Source: Guadua angustifolia
Lineage: Eukaryota; Streptophyta; Magnoliopsida; Poales; Poaceae
Length of the DNA stretch: 64,000 bases
Assembly (NCBI GenBank): GCA_036346375.1
Contig: CM070511.1
Coordinates: forward strand, 9,114,001 to 9,178,000
Direction: 5' to 3'
The position numbers were made by a program, and so were the translations under genes. Positions 34,942 to 45,432 of the stretch are shown here, in pieces. Numbering within the stretch: the stretch's first letter is position 1; each line of letters opens with the position of its first letter. Below the pieces are notes generated by a model. That model ran no database searches. It was not told the DNA's origin and worked only from the letters and a program-made list of their open reading frames with translations.

Positions 34942-36710
34942 TGTAGGATCGAAATATACTGATCTAGCAATCAGAGGGGGGTGAATGATTGTGCGGAAGC
35001 TAAAATCAAATTTTTGCCTTTTGAAACACCCCAAACAAACTCAGATTGCTTAATTTGTATTCAACAAGAACCTTATTGCATTAGACCAAATTTGCACATG
35101 TATGCCGGACCAAACTTCGTCTCGGACAGAGAGTTGCACGTGTATGACGGACCAAATTTCTACTGTAGCAAAGGAGTTGCATGTGTATGACGGACTAAAC
35201 TTCGCCTCTGATATGTGTATGACGGACAAAATGAAAACAGCCTAACACATGTTCACTAAAATGATAATTCCTAAAGATCCAACCGTTGGATTGATGTGAA
35301 ATTTTAACTGTAGAAACTAGACTTAATTCCGAAGCTAACCCAAAAAGAATCAACTCAATCGGACCTACGAATCTAGAGTTATGTCCCTCGCAAGACAGCT
35401 GAAACAAATTCCGATCTAATAACGACGGACCAAATCAGACCAGTGATGGACAAAACTTAAAAACAAGATTACTGAAGATCCAACCGTTAGATTGATATGA
35501 AATTTTAACTGTAGAAACTAGATTGGATTACGAATCAAACCCAACAAAAATCAACTCGATCGAATCTACAGATTAAAAGATATTACCTTCGCAAGATGAC
35601 TGAATCAGATGATGATGGAAATTGATTTCAAAAGCTATGACGGACCAATCTTCAGAAGCAGCGACGGACCAAGACAAAATTACTTACGCCGGACTAAACT
35701 TCTCACGATGCTACAACCATGATGGTCTTCAGAAGCTTTTCTTGTCATGTATGCTTGATCAAGGTCTAAACCCTAGAACCAGAAAAACTTCTCTCACAAT
35801 GCACAGCCAGCAGAAATAACCTTTTGGAAGATTGATTTTTATTTCATTGTCTAAAGTACTCCAACACAAGAGTACAAACCCTAATTCCTTGCACACGGCA
35901 CAGGAACCAAAAAACTAGAAAACCCTAGTCTGAACGCTTGTATCAAACAGGAGACACACCCTCCTATTTATACAAAGCAAAAACAGAGATTGAGTACAAC
36001 TCCACTTCCAACATGGAAAGAGTTCAGATCTATCTCAACTTGGCCCAACATGACCAAAAATAACTCTTGCACGCATGCAAGAACAGAGAGATTAATACAA
36101 CTCCACTTCCAACATGGAAAGAGTTCGTATCTATCTCAACTTGGCCCAACATGGCCAAAACCAAAACCTTGCACGCATGATCAGCCCACCTGCTGCACAT
36201 ACGTGACTAACCAGCCTTCACATGCATGTTCTCTAGCCCGAACGTCCCGCATGACATCATTGACCACCAAGACCTCGATTCCTCCCTGAACCTAGTCTCG
36301 AACCTCAGTTCCTCCATGAACCTAGTTCCGGTCCCGTCATCGACCACGTTCGCCCTCGAGCAACACCTGCACATGAAGTAACAAACAACGCGTCCGAGCA
36401 CAAGTCCACGACTTGACTCAAGATTAATCCATGCAACCACTCACACGAGTGCATTGCATTAAGCAAAACCATTATGCTATCCCCAGCATAATCAAACGAT
36501 CATTTGAGCACAAGTCCACGACTTGCCTCAAAAATAGTCCATGCAACCACTCACATGAGTGCATTGCATCAAGCAAAGTCCATTATGCTATCACCAGCAT
36601 AATTATCATATCACCATAGCACATGCACAAGCACCACACATGCTATAACCAAAGTCACTTTACAATGCCAATTTCACCATTCAACCAATTTTTCATCACA
36701 TGATCTCACA
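34942..36710 (-). repeat. 5' LTR of the gag-only element
   Basis: A 1769-bp LTR with TGTAGGATCG and TGATCTCACA ends on the plus strand. It differs from the 3' LTR by scattered single bases and a few indels (for example AACACAGAGATT against AACAGAGATT near 35982), implying a young insertion compared with its host chromovirus. Confidence 0.9.
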
Positions 36711-38173
36711 ACCTCCTTGTTAATAATATTTGTATGCCATGATTCCTTTGATAACCTAGGATTGGTAATATTAGTTGGTTATTAATAGTGTGCCAACACG
36801 GGAGGCTAGACCGTGAATAGTTGCTTAGCCATGCTTATAACGTGAACAATTTTGTTTCGATTACAAAAGTAACATTGACTAAAGAATAGTGAATGCATTT
36901 TGATAAAAGGTGGAATGGTGTTGGTATTGAAAACTGGAATGTAGAGACCTGTGTGGTTCTACAGGAAAGATGATTACGGGTATGTGTTGCACCGTTAAAT
37001 AACCTAGGGTGGAATTGATTTAGATTGGGGCAAGTGGACCGAGGCTTCGTGCCAGGTGGGCCTGTGTGGCATTTGGTGGGTTTGAGTGATGTGAGGGCTG
37101 TGTGCCAATTTGAGTGAAGGAAGTCTTGCCTTGGTCAGTTAAGGACCTTACCTTGCAAGCCTTTGACTGAGTCTCGTACAACCACATGTCCGAATGGGAA
37201 GACCTTGTTTTGTAGGATTCGATGTCTTACCTTTGATACCTCGGGGTGGCGCTTACACGGGGTAATCATGCGGGGAGCGTGCTGTGGTACAGCTTGGTAC
37301 CCTATCCAACGTCGTTCGTCGGCCCTATACTTCGGCTCTGTGTGAGGGAAGTGATAGTGGAGGCAATACGGAGAGGTTCTTAGGCTAAGATAGAAGTTTC
37401 TGAAAAACTTTGTTACGGTCAATCACACGTGTGGTGTCTGTTGTATCTTGTGGGTAAAGTGTACAACCTCTGCAGAGTGTCAAAATTGTTCGAATAGCCG
37501 AGTCCACTCTTCGACAATGCTCGGGATTACAATTAAGGGTAGTGTTTGAAAATAAAATGGGGTGAAAGGTCAGTGCCGTGGTTAATGATGAATGTTGATT
37601 AAGGACCTGTGTCCAAAATATTGAGGAAAACAACTTGAGATATATTAGTTATATGGTTTGATGCTTTCAATCTAATTAAATATCTCTTTAAAATAAGGAA
37701 GCAAAGCAAAATAACCAGTAGAGCCATTCCTTTGTAACAAGCCATGCATGTAGTAATAGCACTGCATTTTGTGCATGACTTGTTGAGTACGGTGTGTACT
37801 CACCCTTGCGGACAAAATTTACCAAAGGAGGAGACTACACCACCTTATGAAGAGGAGTACGTCGAGGAGCCGGGAAACTAGGGAGCAAGCCTTTGTCAAG
37901 GCGTCTATGGCATTGGAAGATCACTATGTCGTTTAATTTCCACTGCTGTTTACTGTTTACTCTGAATAATGTAAGCCCTGCATGGCAAACTATTGTAAGG
38001 GACCATAAGGTTGTACAACTCGTTTATATATGTGCTTGAAGTAATTACTTGTTATTCTGCTGTGTATGATGTGATGCTTTAACCCTGTTTAGCGTGTGTG
38101 CACTAGCGCGATCCTGGACTAGTGTTGAATATACAGAGTGTCTGCATTTGCAAATTCGGGGCACGACACACCC

Positions 38174-38987
38174 TCTCTAGGCTACGCCTACGCCATGGCA
38201 CCCTCGATAGACCATGCCGCCTTTGATGAGGACATGACTACTATAGATACAATCACACCTGGTTGGATCAATTTCAACACATCATCCATGGGCCAACAAG
38301 AGAGAGATATAAACTCCATCACATTCTGGAGTCCAATTCGGCCTCTGGATACCAGACTAAAGTAAAACAAGCATAACTTTTGTATACGGAGTCTGATTGG
38401 AGAGTTCTTTCGCTTGATTGAAAGCTTATAACGAGACATTTCTAATGGGTCTAGTCCTAGCCCCAGATTCATCATGGATCAGCCAAAATCATCAAAACAA
38501 AATACTATAACACTGTTTTGGGCTGTTTCAGGCCTTGTAAGCATGTGAGGGTCCAAACCCAGGTTGTGTGCCCCCCGGCCACACAAAATCCTAGGTCGAC
38601 TCTCTCACGTCCCTCCCTCTCATATACTCAGTAGCCACTGTCTTAGACACTTGGATTTTTATTGAGTATAGTTTTAGCCTAGGGCCAAACTACATTGTCC
38701 ATTAGACGTATCGAATGACCATCTGTTGAGGCTTCTTCACAAAACCCCACCTTTTTTGTTCTATATATTCGTGAACCTCAATTCTTATTTGTAATTTCAG
38801 ATTGCTACTACTATTGTTCTTGATTGTTTCTTCGGTTGCTTGCAGGAATTGATTAATAACCCTTCGGAGTTGATTTAGCGATTACTAAGGCGCATCGTCG
38901 TCGTACATTATAGTTAGATCATCAAAGTCAGTTCAACCAAATTGAAGATATCGCTCTCATCGAAAGATCAGGAACATTCTTATATCA
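38174..38987 (+). repeat. LTR end of an unassigned retrotransposon
   Basis: This stretch has no credible ORF. It ends CATTCTTATATCA and is followed two bases later by a primer-binding site, so at least its right part is the 3' end of an LTR in plus orientation. Its left boundary is unknown, because the chromovirus insertion at 38168 and the older L2 sequence overlap here. Confidence 0.5.
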
Positions 38988-38989
38988 AG

Positions 38990-39004
38990 TGGCATCAGAG
39001 CGCT
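38990..39004 (+). other. Primer-binding site, unassigned LTR element
   Basis: TGGCATCAGAGCGCT resembles the methionine tRNA primer complement (TGGTATCAGAGC) with one mismatch, directly after a candidate LTR end. Confidence 0.6.
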
Positions 39005-39700
39005 AGGTTGCTTGATGAGAGATTCAGTATCTTAGATTAGCTTTTGTTTTCTATCCTAAATTGAAAATTACTCTACAAAAATTTGACTTTAGATTTAATA
39101 CGGTATTTTAGTGAGTTTTGTTAGGTTTTGATCCATTAGAGTCCTTGTTTTAGTTGCTGATCATTTTTCCTTCGCGTAGCTTTTATTTCAATCTATCTAG
39201 TACATTATTTTATTCATAACTTTTGCATGCGAGCTTGGATTGTAGTGTTCTCACACTTTTCTAAAACTTGGGAATGAGCTCTACAGAAACCTAGTTGGGC
39301 ACAAACTCTAATTCTATATTCAAGTTAGTTTAATCTGCACATCAAATTTGGTGAAACAAATTGTACTTCCAATCCAGATCAGTTGGTATTTTGATTATAA
39401 TTCTCACTTTCAAACTCTGATTGAGAAATTTTTGTACTTTTCTAAATCCTTGAAGAGTCCACTTCAAAAACGTTTTGGGTTGTCCTTTGTGATTCGGACT
39501 CCTTCAAACCGAATTTGATTTGGAATCAAATTTGGTTAGATTGGCTAAATTTAGGCAAAATTTGTGCATCTTAGTGTTTTGGCTATAACTTCTATGTACG
39601 AGCTCCAAATTGTGTGTTTGTATACTTGTTTTAAAGCATAGAACACTACCTTCAATTTATTACATTGTGAGCAAACTAGATTCGGTCATTTTCATACCTT
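39005..39700 (+). other. Leader of the unassigned LTR element, no gag
   Basis: AT-rich non-coding DNA following the primer-binding site. It contains repeated phrases about TTTTGATT and AACTTTTGCATGCGAGCT that look like degraded LTR/leader text. No gag or pol follows, so the element is truncated. Confidence 0.4.
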
Positions 39701-40320
39701 AATTGTGGCGATAAGATGGGGATCATGATGCGATGTCCTGGGCCTTAAATAGGTAGCTTGGCTTTGGTGCATAGCCCAGAGAATTGAAGCGATTCAGCGG
39801 CGAAGTCCGAGTTAGTTACGGTGGTGAACTCGTGGGGACAACGACGCTCAACCGTCCATGTGGCATGATCTATGGTCCTAATGCACAACGACATTGAACA
39901 ATCCGAGTCACACATTGTATCCAACTGATGTGACGCTTTACAATCCTGATCTAGATTTGATTTAATCTCAACCACACGATGCACCTTGATCCAATGGCCA
40001 CAAGTCTTTAGGGTTTCTAAAACCTCTCCAGCAATCTCAACCATCCATTTCGATCCAACGGTGATGGCGTTAGGGCTTCAAGAAAACAGAACCATCGACG
40101 ATTTGGGCTGCATAGCGATAGGCCGACTTGAGCTGGACCAACAGGCTTTCGTCCCATACACTATTCAAAGCATTTTCAAACATTTTTTATTTAAAATAAT
40201 TTTAGTAAATAGTTTAAGCCAAAATAAATAGTAAAAATATCGAAAAATTCCAAAAGAAATCTAGAAAAATATTTTAAGACATTTGGAACTCAAATAAATT
40301 ATTTTTGCCAAGACTTGGGT
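39701..40320 (-). repeat. Probable Tekay-like LTR fragment, reversed
   Basis: The segment ends with AAAAATATCGAAAAATTCC and AAATATTTTAAGACATTTGG then AACTCAAATAAA. This is the same kind of text as the reversed LTR starts at 60-200 and 15130-15222. The GC-richer first part has TAGGGTTTCTAAAACC-type motifs seen in the leaders of the other Tekay-like LTRs. No ends are visible. Confidence 0.4.
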
Positions 40321-41899
40321 AGACGATTGGGTGGCGCGAAGATGAATAAGGGGTGGGGACTAAGAACCAGTTGGGATGAAGAGCAAACTGAAGTACAGAA
40401 CCCTAGCGTGTGGAGAGGATTGGAGACGAGAACTCCACCACAGCACCACCACCATTGTCGCCTCCACCGCCGATGCCCGTAGATCTGGTAAGATTCCAAT
40501 TCTCGCCTCCATCGCAGCCTATCTTCGTAGCCATTGCAGCCGATGGAAAGTAGGGGAGTAGCCATCACAGAGCAGGGGAGCTGCAATGATGCCGCCCATC
40601 TCACATCATCGCTACTGTATGCCACAGATCCGTCATCGCTTTCGTGATAATGCCATGCTGCTAGTGGCTATCGTTGTTGATGCTCTTCTTTGCTACCTCC
40701 GCTCTCGATGATGCTCATGGTGATGCTACTGTTGATGATCATATTGCTTCAAGTGAATAATTTTGGTCGCCTAATCCTCACCTAGGAGTTTAGGCACTCA
40801 GCTGGCGCCTCGCCTCATAGCCTTGACAACCATGGGTAAACCACAAGTTGTTTATCAAATGTAGTATCAGGTTCACCAATTTATGATAAAAATCATCTAT
40901 AGCAAATTTGAACAAACAAAAGTCCTGTTATGTAATTGTGTTGTGTGAAATTTTGCTAGATCTGCCTATTATTTTTTGCTTGATTGCTTTGAATTACATG
41001 ATCTTACATCAAATCTTAACTGCTCTAGTTGTTCTTTAGGTCTTAAAAAGTATTGATTACATCTGTATGGCTAAGCAATGCGTCATATCTGAGTGAAATT
41101 ATTAAAAGGGAGCTAAAAATTTATGCACTACAAATTCTCAAAACACAAATTTTAGGCAAAATCAAGAACTCATTTGCTTTAGCTTAGAGCTCTTGTATTG
41201 CTTGCTAGTTTGTAGAGATCTTCAATAATTACCTATGTAAATCTTCTTGGGTAAGTTACAGAAGTATTCAGCAAAATTGCCTACAGGCACTAGAAGTTTC
41301 ACATAAGATTAAGCACACATACCAGAAGTATATGTGACATGCACAACACCTTGGATAGATACTTTTAATTCTTGTACTAGTTTTTCATTCGCTATGTGCA
41401 TCCTCTCTAATAAGAAAAATTATGAACCGCAACAAAAATTACAGGCTAGCATGTTAAAATAGCTTTACTATGTGATAATTTAAAGGTAAGAGAACAATTC
41501 AAAAACTTGGCAAAGTACAGGTGATCAATTAAGAACACCACTTACTGAATTATTAAACATTTAGAGAATTTGTCCTTACATAACGCAAAATGGAGGACAA
41601 CCCACACCACAATGTGTGAAACGCAAACCTTTTTCAAGATTATTAACTAAACATGGAAAAATCAAAACCACTTGTACATGCACCCGCATACCATTTGTGC
41701 TCAAGATTTGTGCGAGGGAGGGGGAGACTCTCGGAGTGCATTAGATGATGGGGATAGTGCATGCAGTCCATGTACAAGTGGAAAAACTGCTTCCACTAAG
41801 CATTCATGAATTAGGAGTTATCACATTAACTAATAACAAATAGTTATTGTACAAATGATATGGTGTCATCAGAATTTAATTTGAAAGATCCATTTTTAC
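40321..41899. other. Low-repeat stretch, including intron sequence of the FLN1 fragment
   Basis: From 41899 downwards this continues the FLN1 exon as apparent intron (splice donor GTAAAAATGG on the minus strand at 41899-41890). I found no next FLN1 exon on the minus strand down to 40321. The 40380-40760 part is CCACC/GATG-rich and might be a 5' gene end, but no conserved protein shows. I cannot name anything else here. Confidence 0.35.
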
Positions 41900-42538
41900 C
41901 TCTTTTAGAATAGCTGGGTTGATATCAGATTGCAAAAACAATCCTCAGCACAAGGTTTAACACAGTTTGTTTTCAAGCTACCTCTGCCTATGACCTTCAT
42001 CAAGGACATGGCAGTTGGCGCTGAAGGATTCATACTAACTGCTCGAGTTTGAACTATGTTGATATTTAAGTGATACAATAAACTTTCACCATACTCATCA
42101 TCACCAAATTTTCCCATGAATGCAACCTGACCACCAATAGCTGCTAGAGCAAGAGAAACATTGAATGAAGGCCCTCCAGGTGCCCTCACAAATTCATCAA
42201 GAGACCAAAACATATCCTTCATTCTATTATGAATCTCATGATCTATCAGCCTTTCAGCTAGTCTTCCAGAAGGAATAAATGAGTATTTAGCCAATCCAAA
42301 GCAGCACACAAGACGCATTAAACTATCAACCTCTCCAATATATTCTAATAATAGCGCATCTACTTTACTTTCAAGATCATTGGCTGAAACATGTTCATTA
42401 ATCTGATCTTCCCTTTCATTAGAAGGCATCATATCTTAGCTCTGAACTTCTCCTTCATCATCACTAAATTCTTCTACAGTCTTAACTTTTCTTCTGCCCC
42501 TCTTCTTTGGTTCTTTTACCTTGTCCTTCTCTTAGAAG
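41900..42538 (-). pseudogene. FLN1: Fragment of FLN1 (fructokinase-like 1), one exon, broken
   Basis: The minus strand 42432-41940 encodes a stretch typical of the plant plastid pfkB-family protein FLN1: LVCCFGLAKYSFIPSGRLAE, RMKDMFWSLDEFVRAPGGPS, FNVSLALAAIGGQVAFMGKF, GDDEYGESLLYHLN and AMSLMKVIGRGSLK. Upstream, in the same frame, 42525-42440 gives KEPKKRGRRKVKTVEEFSDD, matching the FLN1 linker, then a TAA at 42436-42438. Near 41940 one base is missing after EDCF, shifting the frame just before the exon end. The end carries a splice donor at 41899. An acceptor-like AG lies at 42539-42540. FLN1 normally acts in chloroplast nucleoids with the plastid-encoded RNA polymerase and thioredoxin z. 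This copy lacks the N-terminal transit peptide and the whole C-terminal half with the DTxGAGD-type motif. It is a retained genomic fragment, not a processed copy. Confidence 0.85.
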
Positions 42539-42540
42539 CT

Positions 42541-43349
42541 GCAACATAGGAGAATAGTTGTGACTTGATGAGAGCTATGTTACTCGGATACTTCAGAAAA
42601 TTGGCGTATCGATATCAGATAATGTATCATGCTCATATCGGTCAATTTCTATTTTTCAAAAAATAAAATAAATCCCAATACTTCTCTGATACCTCTTAAC
42701 CACAATATCTCTACCAACTTAAAAGGAGACATTGGAATTATTTATTCCCATCCCGCAATCCCTTCTCCCTCCCATCCCGCACCCTACACCATCGTCCCTG
42801 CTCCTCTCTTCCCCTGGGCTCCCATGCCAACATTCCTCTCTCCCTATAGACAGTGGCACGCAGCACCCCTCTCCCTACCGGCGTGATGGTGCCACTGGTC
42901 CTCACACATGCTGAGTCCTGCAACTAGTACTCTTCTTCCCTCTTGACTATGGTAGTGTGGTATACTCCCAAGCAGCTAGAAGTAGCCAAAAGCTAGAGAG
43001 GGAAGTAGAGGCTAGGAGGCAAGACATATGGCTATGGTTGGCAGGAATAGAAGCGCACAATTGGGGAGACGTTTGGGGCAACAATAGACTAGATGCCCTA
43101 AACTGTTTGCTATGGGCTAATGGGTCTTCGAAATGATCTAGCCCATTTGCTTCTTCATTTTCTATGTTATCATCTCTTTTATGTTTATTTTGTGTATGAT
43201 ATACCATATCTCATGTATGTTTCTCTATTATTTTATTTTTATTATTATATATACACACGTATCACCATATCAGTATTTTTAGGGAAATGTCGTATTATGG
43301 TATTGGTGTATCCGGTATCCATATCGTTATCGGTGTATTCGGACATCCA
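42541..43349. other. AT-rich stretch beside the FLN1 fragment
   Basis: No gene is recognised. 42750-42900 is C-rich (CCCATCCCGC repeated) and open on both strands, without domains. 43240-43349 has hAT-MITE-like phrases (GTATCCATATCGTTATCGG, GTATTCGGACATCC) but no paired end that I can place. It may contain upstream intron or exon remnants of the FLN1 locus, which I cannot see. Confidence 0.3.
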
Positions 43350-44757
43350 TGATAAGAGCAATAATATCATGCTAATTCCAAAAAATAATACTATGAAAAT
43401 TACATAATTCAAACCTAACATAATCAACATAATAAAAAATTTAAAGCAATGCATAATATTTATGTCGACTAAACAATGAATCATGTCAACTTAACAAATT
43501 AATAAGTAAAGGAATGATTTAAAGTGCTCTCAGGTGTCGGGCTTCTATGGATTAATCTTTAGCCTCCTCGCCACAAGGTATAGGTCTACTAGAGATTAAT
43601 CTCCTACCTCCACTATATCAGGATCAAAATAATCACAATTGAACTAAACAATTAACTAAGCAAATAAGGCCATGAACCCTCACCTTCCTAATCATGCACA
43701 GTAAAGTATTTAAAGAATCAATTTCATTGTTCAACTAACCAAAATTCATATTAGGATTAGTTTGGCCAGAAGGTTCTAATGTCAACCACCAACAAAGCTT
43801 TGACTAGAGCAACCAACAAGTACTCAGCAGTGATCAAAAGAGCATCAAAGTGACATACACAGGAATCATTTGAAGATAATAGTAGGCACTAAATATTATC
43901 AAGCTCTAAAATAGTGAATGACTACCAATACTTTCTAGCAATAACAGGAAGCACAGCTAACAGTTCAAGGCTAGGTTTACAACATCAATTGTTTAATTCA
44001 TTAGTTGACCCAATTGCATCATAAAGCATTCAACAAGGTAGCAAATATTGAGAATAATTCAGACTATACTCACAAAGGAACATGCACTACATGTTTGTTC
44101 AGAAGACAGCGCAAGGCACAGCAATCACACTACTAGTGTCGTGGTGTAGTCAGCTTGGATGATAGAGATACAAAGCCTCTTGTGCGCATGTGACACACCG
44201 AGTACAAAATCGAGCACCAAATTCAACTACACAAGAATCAATCCCCAACTCACCTTCCTCCTTCCTTCACTATTTTCAATAGAGAAAACCAATTGCACAT
44301 GCATAGAACCCACCAAAGCTCAAAAAGATAGGAGCTTCAAGGGATGGGAACACACTGCTTAGTACCAGGACCGAACCAAGGACCAAGCAGCAAGGTAGCC
44401 CATGTGTCGCCCATGATTCAATCACCAGCCAGCCACCAAATATAGGAGGAAAATTGCAGGAGGAAAAGGAAGAAAAATCAATGTGTATCATCCTACTGGA
44501 GTGGAGTTTGAGGTGCTTAGAAATAGGGGAAAAGGAGAAGCTCCCAGCCACCGACCTCGCCCCCACGAAATGTAATCTGGCTGCTTTCACATAAAGTGCA
44601 CGCTTCGGTCAAGGCCAGTGTCATGCAGATGGGAACTGGGTAGAGAGAGGACTTAGTCCTCCTCTCATCCCCTCTTACCCCTTTTCACAAGCCCTAATGG
44701 GCCGGCCACAAGGCCCAATGAAGAAAATAGACCAGCCCAAGATCCAACTCTAAATTT
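43350..44757 (-). repeat. 3' LTR of the decayed Copia element
   Basis: It matches 49204-50317 in order. Its outer end TGATAAGAG at 43350 corresponds to TGTGATAATAAGAG at 49204. The inner end is placed near 44757, where the similarity stops. ORFs at 44159-44590 are LTR text. Confidence 0.65.
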
Positions 44758-45432
44758 TAGATAAACACCAAAAATCACAATAATCCCCACCAAATTTGAT
44801 GTTGGAGGATTAACCTTGTTTGGTATTCAAATATTTGACAAAGAGAATACCTTTCGGGTTTGAACCCATTGTCTAGTTACAAGCATTTCGTCTCTTCACA
44901 AACGAATGAGGACTAAAGTTTTGATCCTACGCCATGGTGTGAGAGACTTCATACTAGCAACACACTGTACCGGGTAGCTTTTATTTTAGCTCTCGGGTTT
45001 AGGACTTTTCAATCATGTCCTAGTATCTTAATTCAAGATATATCTTCTAGAAGTATACCCATTACTTCCATTGATCGTGACCTCACAATCATACTCATAT
45101 AGGTGAGTTCTCCTAGGAGCCCTGCAGGACGACTCCAATAGCTAGAAGGCATTAAACTCATTAAGAGCTTACAGACCGAAGAGCACTGAGGCTAATGGGA
45201 CCTTTAGTTGTGCTTTCTAGACCACACAGTTTATTTTCCTAGAGCCTACCTAGTTCACAGGATATCCGATCTTCTAGGATAGGTTACTACGTATGAGCCT
45301 TATTCACCTAGATACTGCAAGGATGGCCTTTCGCACCATTCCTTTAGTGAAAGGATTGGCCTAGTTCTTTTCAGACTAGATGTATTCTATAATAATAACA
45401 CCCGTCTCTCTGGCGTACCTAAGCAATTTTAG
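44758..45432 (-). other. 3' untranslated interior of the Copia element
   Basis: It lies between the RNase H end and the 3' LTR. No coding sequence is seen. No clear polypurine tract was identified. Confidence 0.4.

Larger units (their letters stand above)
29297..36710 (-). mobile_element. Gag-only LTR retrotransposon (family A, Copia/SIRE-like), nested
   Basis: Two LTRs of 1768 and 1769 bp bound it, nearly identical to each other, with ends TGTGAGATCA and GATCCTACA (element orientation). Target duplications are perfect: ACCTC at 29292-29296 and 36711-36715. The uninterrupted site is preserved as a single ACCTC at 21521-21525 in the other chromovirus LTR. A primer-binding site and polypurine tract are in place. 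The 3.9-kb interior encodes a long gag with two zinc knuckles and a coiled coil, then non-coding DNA; no protease, integrase or reverse transcriptase is seen. Two solo LTRs of the same family are at 2408 and 4634. Confidence 0.9.
18730..38168 (+). mobile_element. Ty3/Gypsy chromovirus, Tekay/Del type, complete but decayed
   Basis: A full-length element in plus orientation: 5' LTR 18730-22990, primer-binding site 22995-23006, leader, gag-pol 23900-28400 ending in a chromodomain, polypurine tract 28405-28416, and 3' LTR 28419-38168 split by a nested 7.4-kb element. Flanking bases CACCT (18725-18729) and CACCC (38169-38173) form a target duplication with one mismatch. Very long LTRs and a C-terminal chromodomain point to the Tekay/Del clade. 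The 5' LTR start is mutated (CAGAACATCCC against TGTAACATCCC at the 3' LTR). Stops and frameshifts make it non-autonomous today. Confidence 0.9.
28419..38168 (+). repeat. 3' LTR of the chromovirus, split by a nested element and internally deleted
   Basis: LTR text runs 28419-29296 and resumes at 36716 through 38168 (ending GGGGCACGACA). Between them are the nested element 29297-36710 and its second duplication ACCTC (36711-36715). In addition, CCATCTCGC at 29034-29042 jumps directly to GGAAAATATATTTATTG, skipping about 1.9 kb that is present in the 5' LTR (19355-21275). A TATA box remains at 28964-28970. Confidence 0.9.

Noticed and set aside
40376..40561. 5' exon of an expressed gene with a start codon at 40376
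   Set aside because: No downstream exon, domain or similarity; trinucleotide-biased CCACC sequence gives chance ORFs.
42629..42923. Exon encoding a transit peptide for the FLN1 fragment
   Set aside because: ORFs here are Pro/Ser-rich on plus and Arg/Gly-rich on minus with no FLN1-like sequence; the minus strand needed for FLN1 shows nothing convincing.
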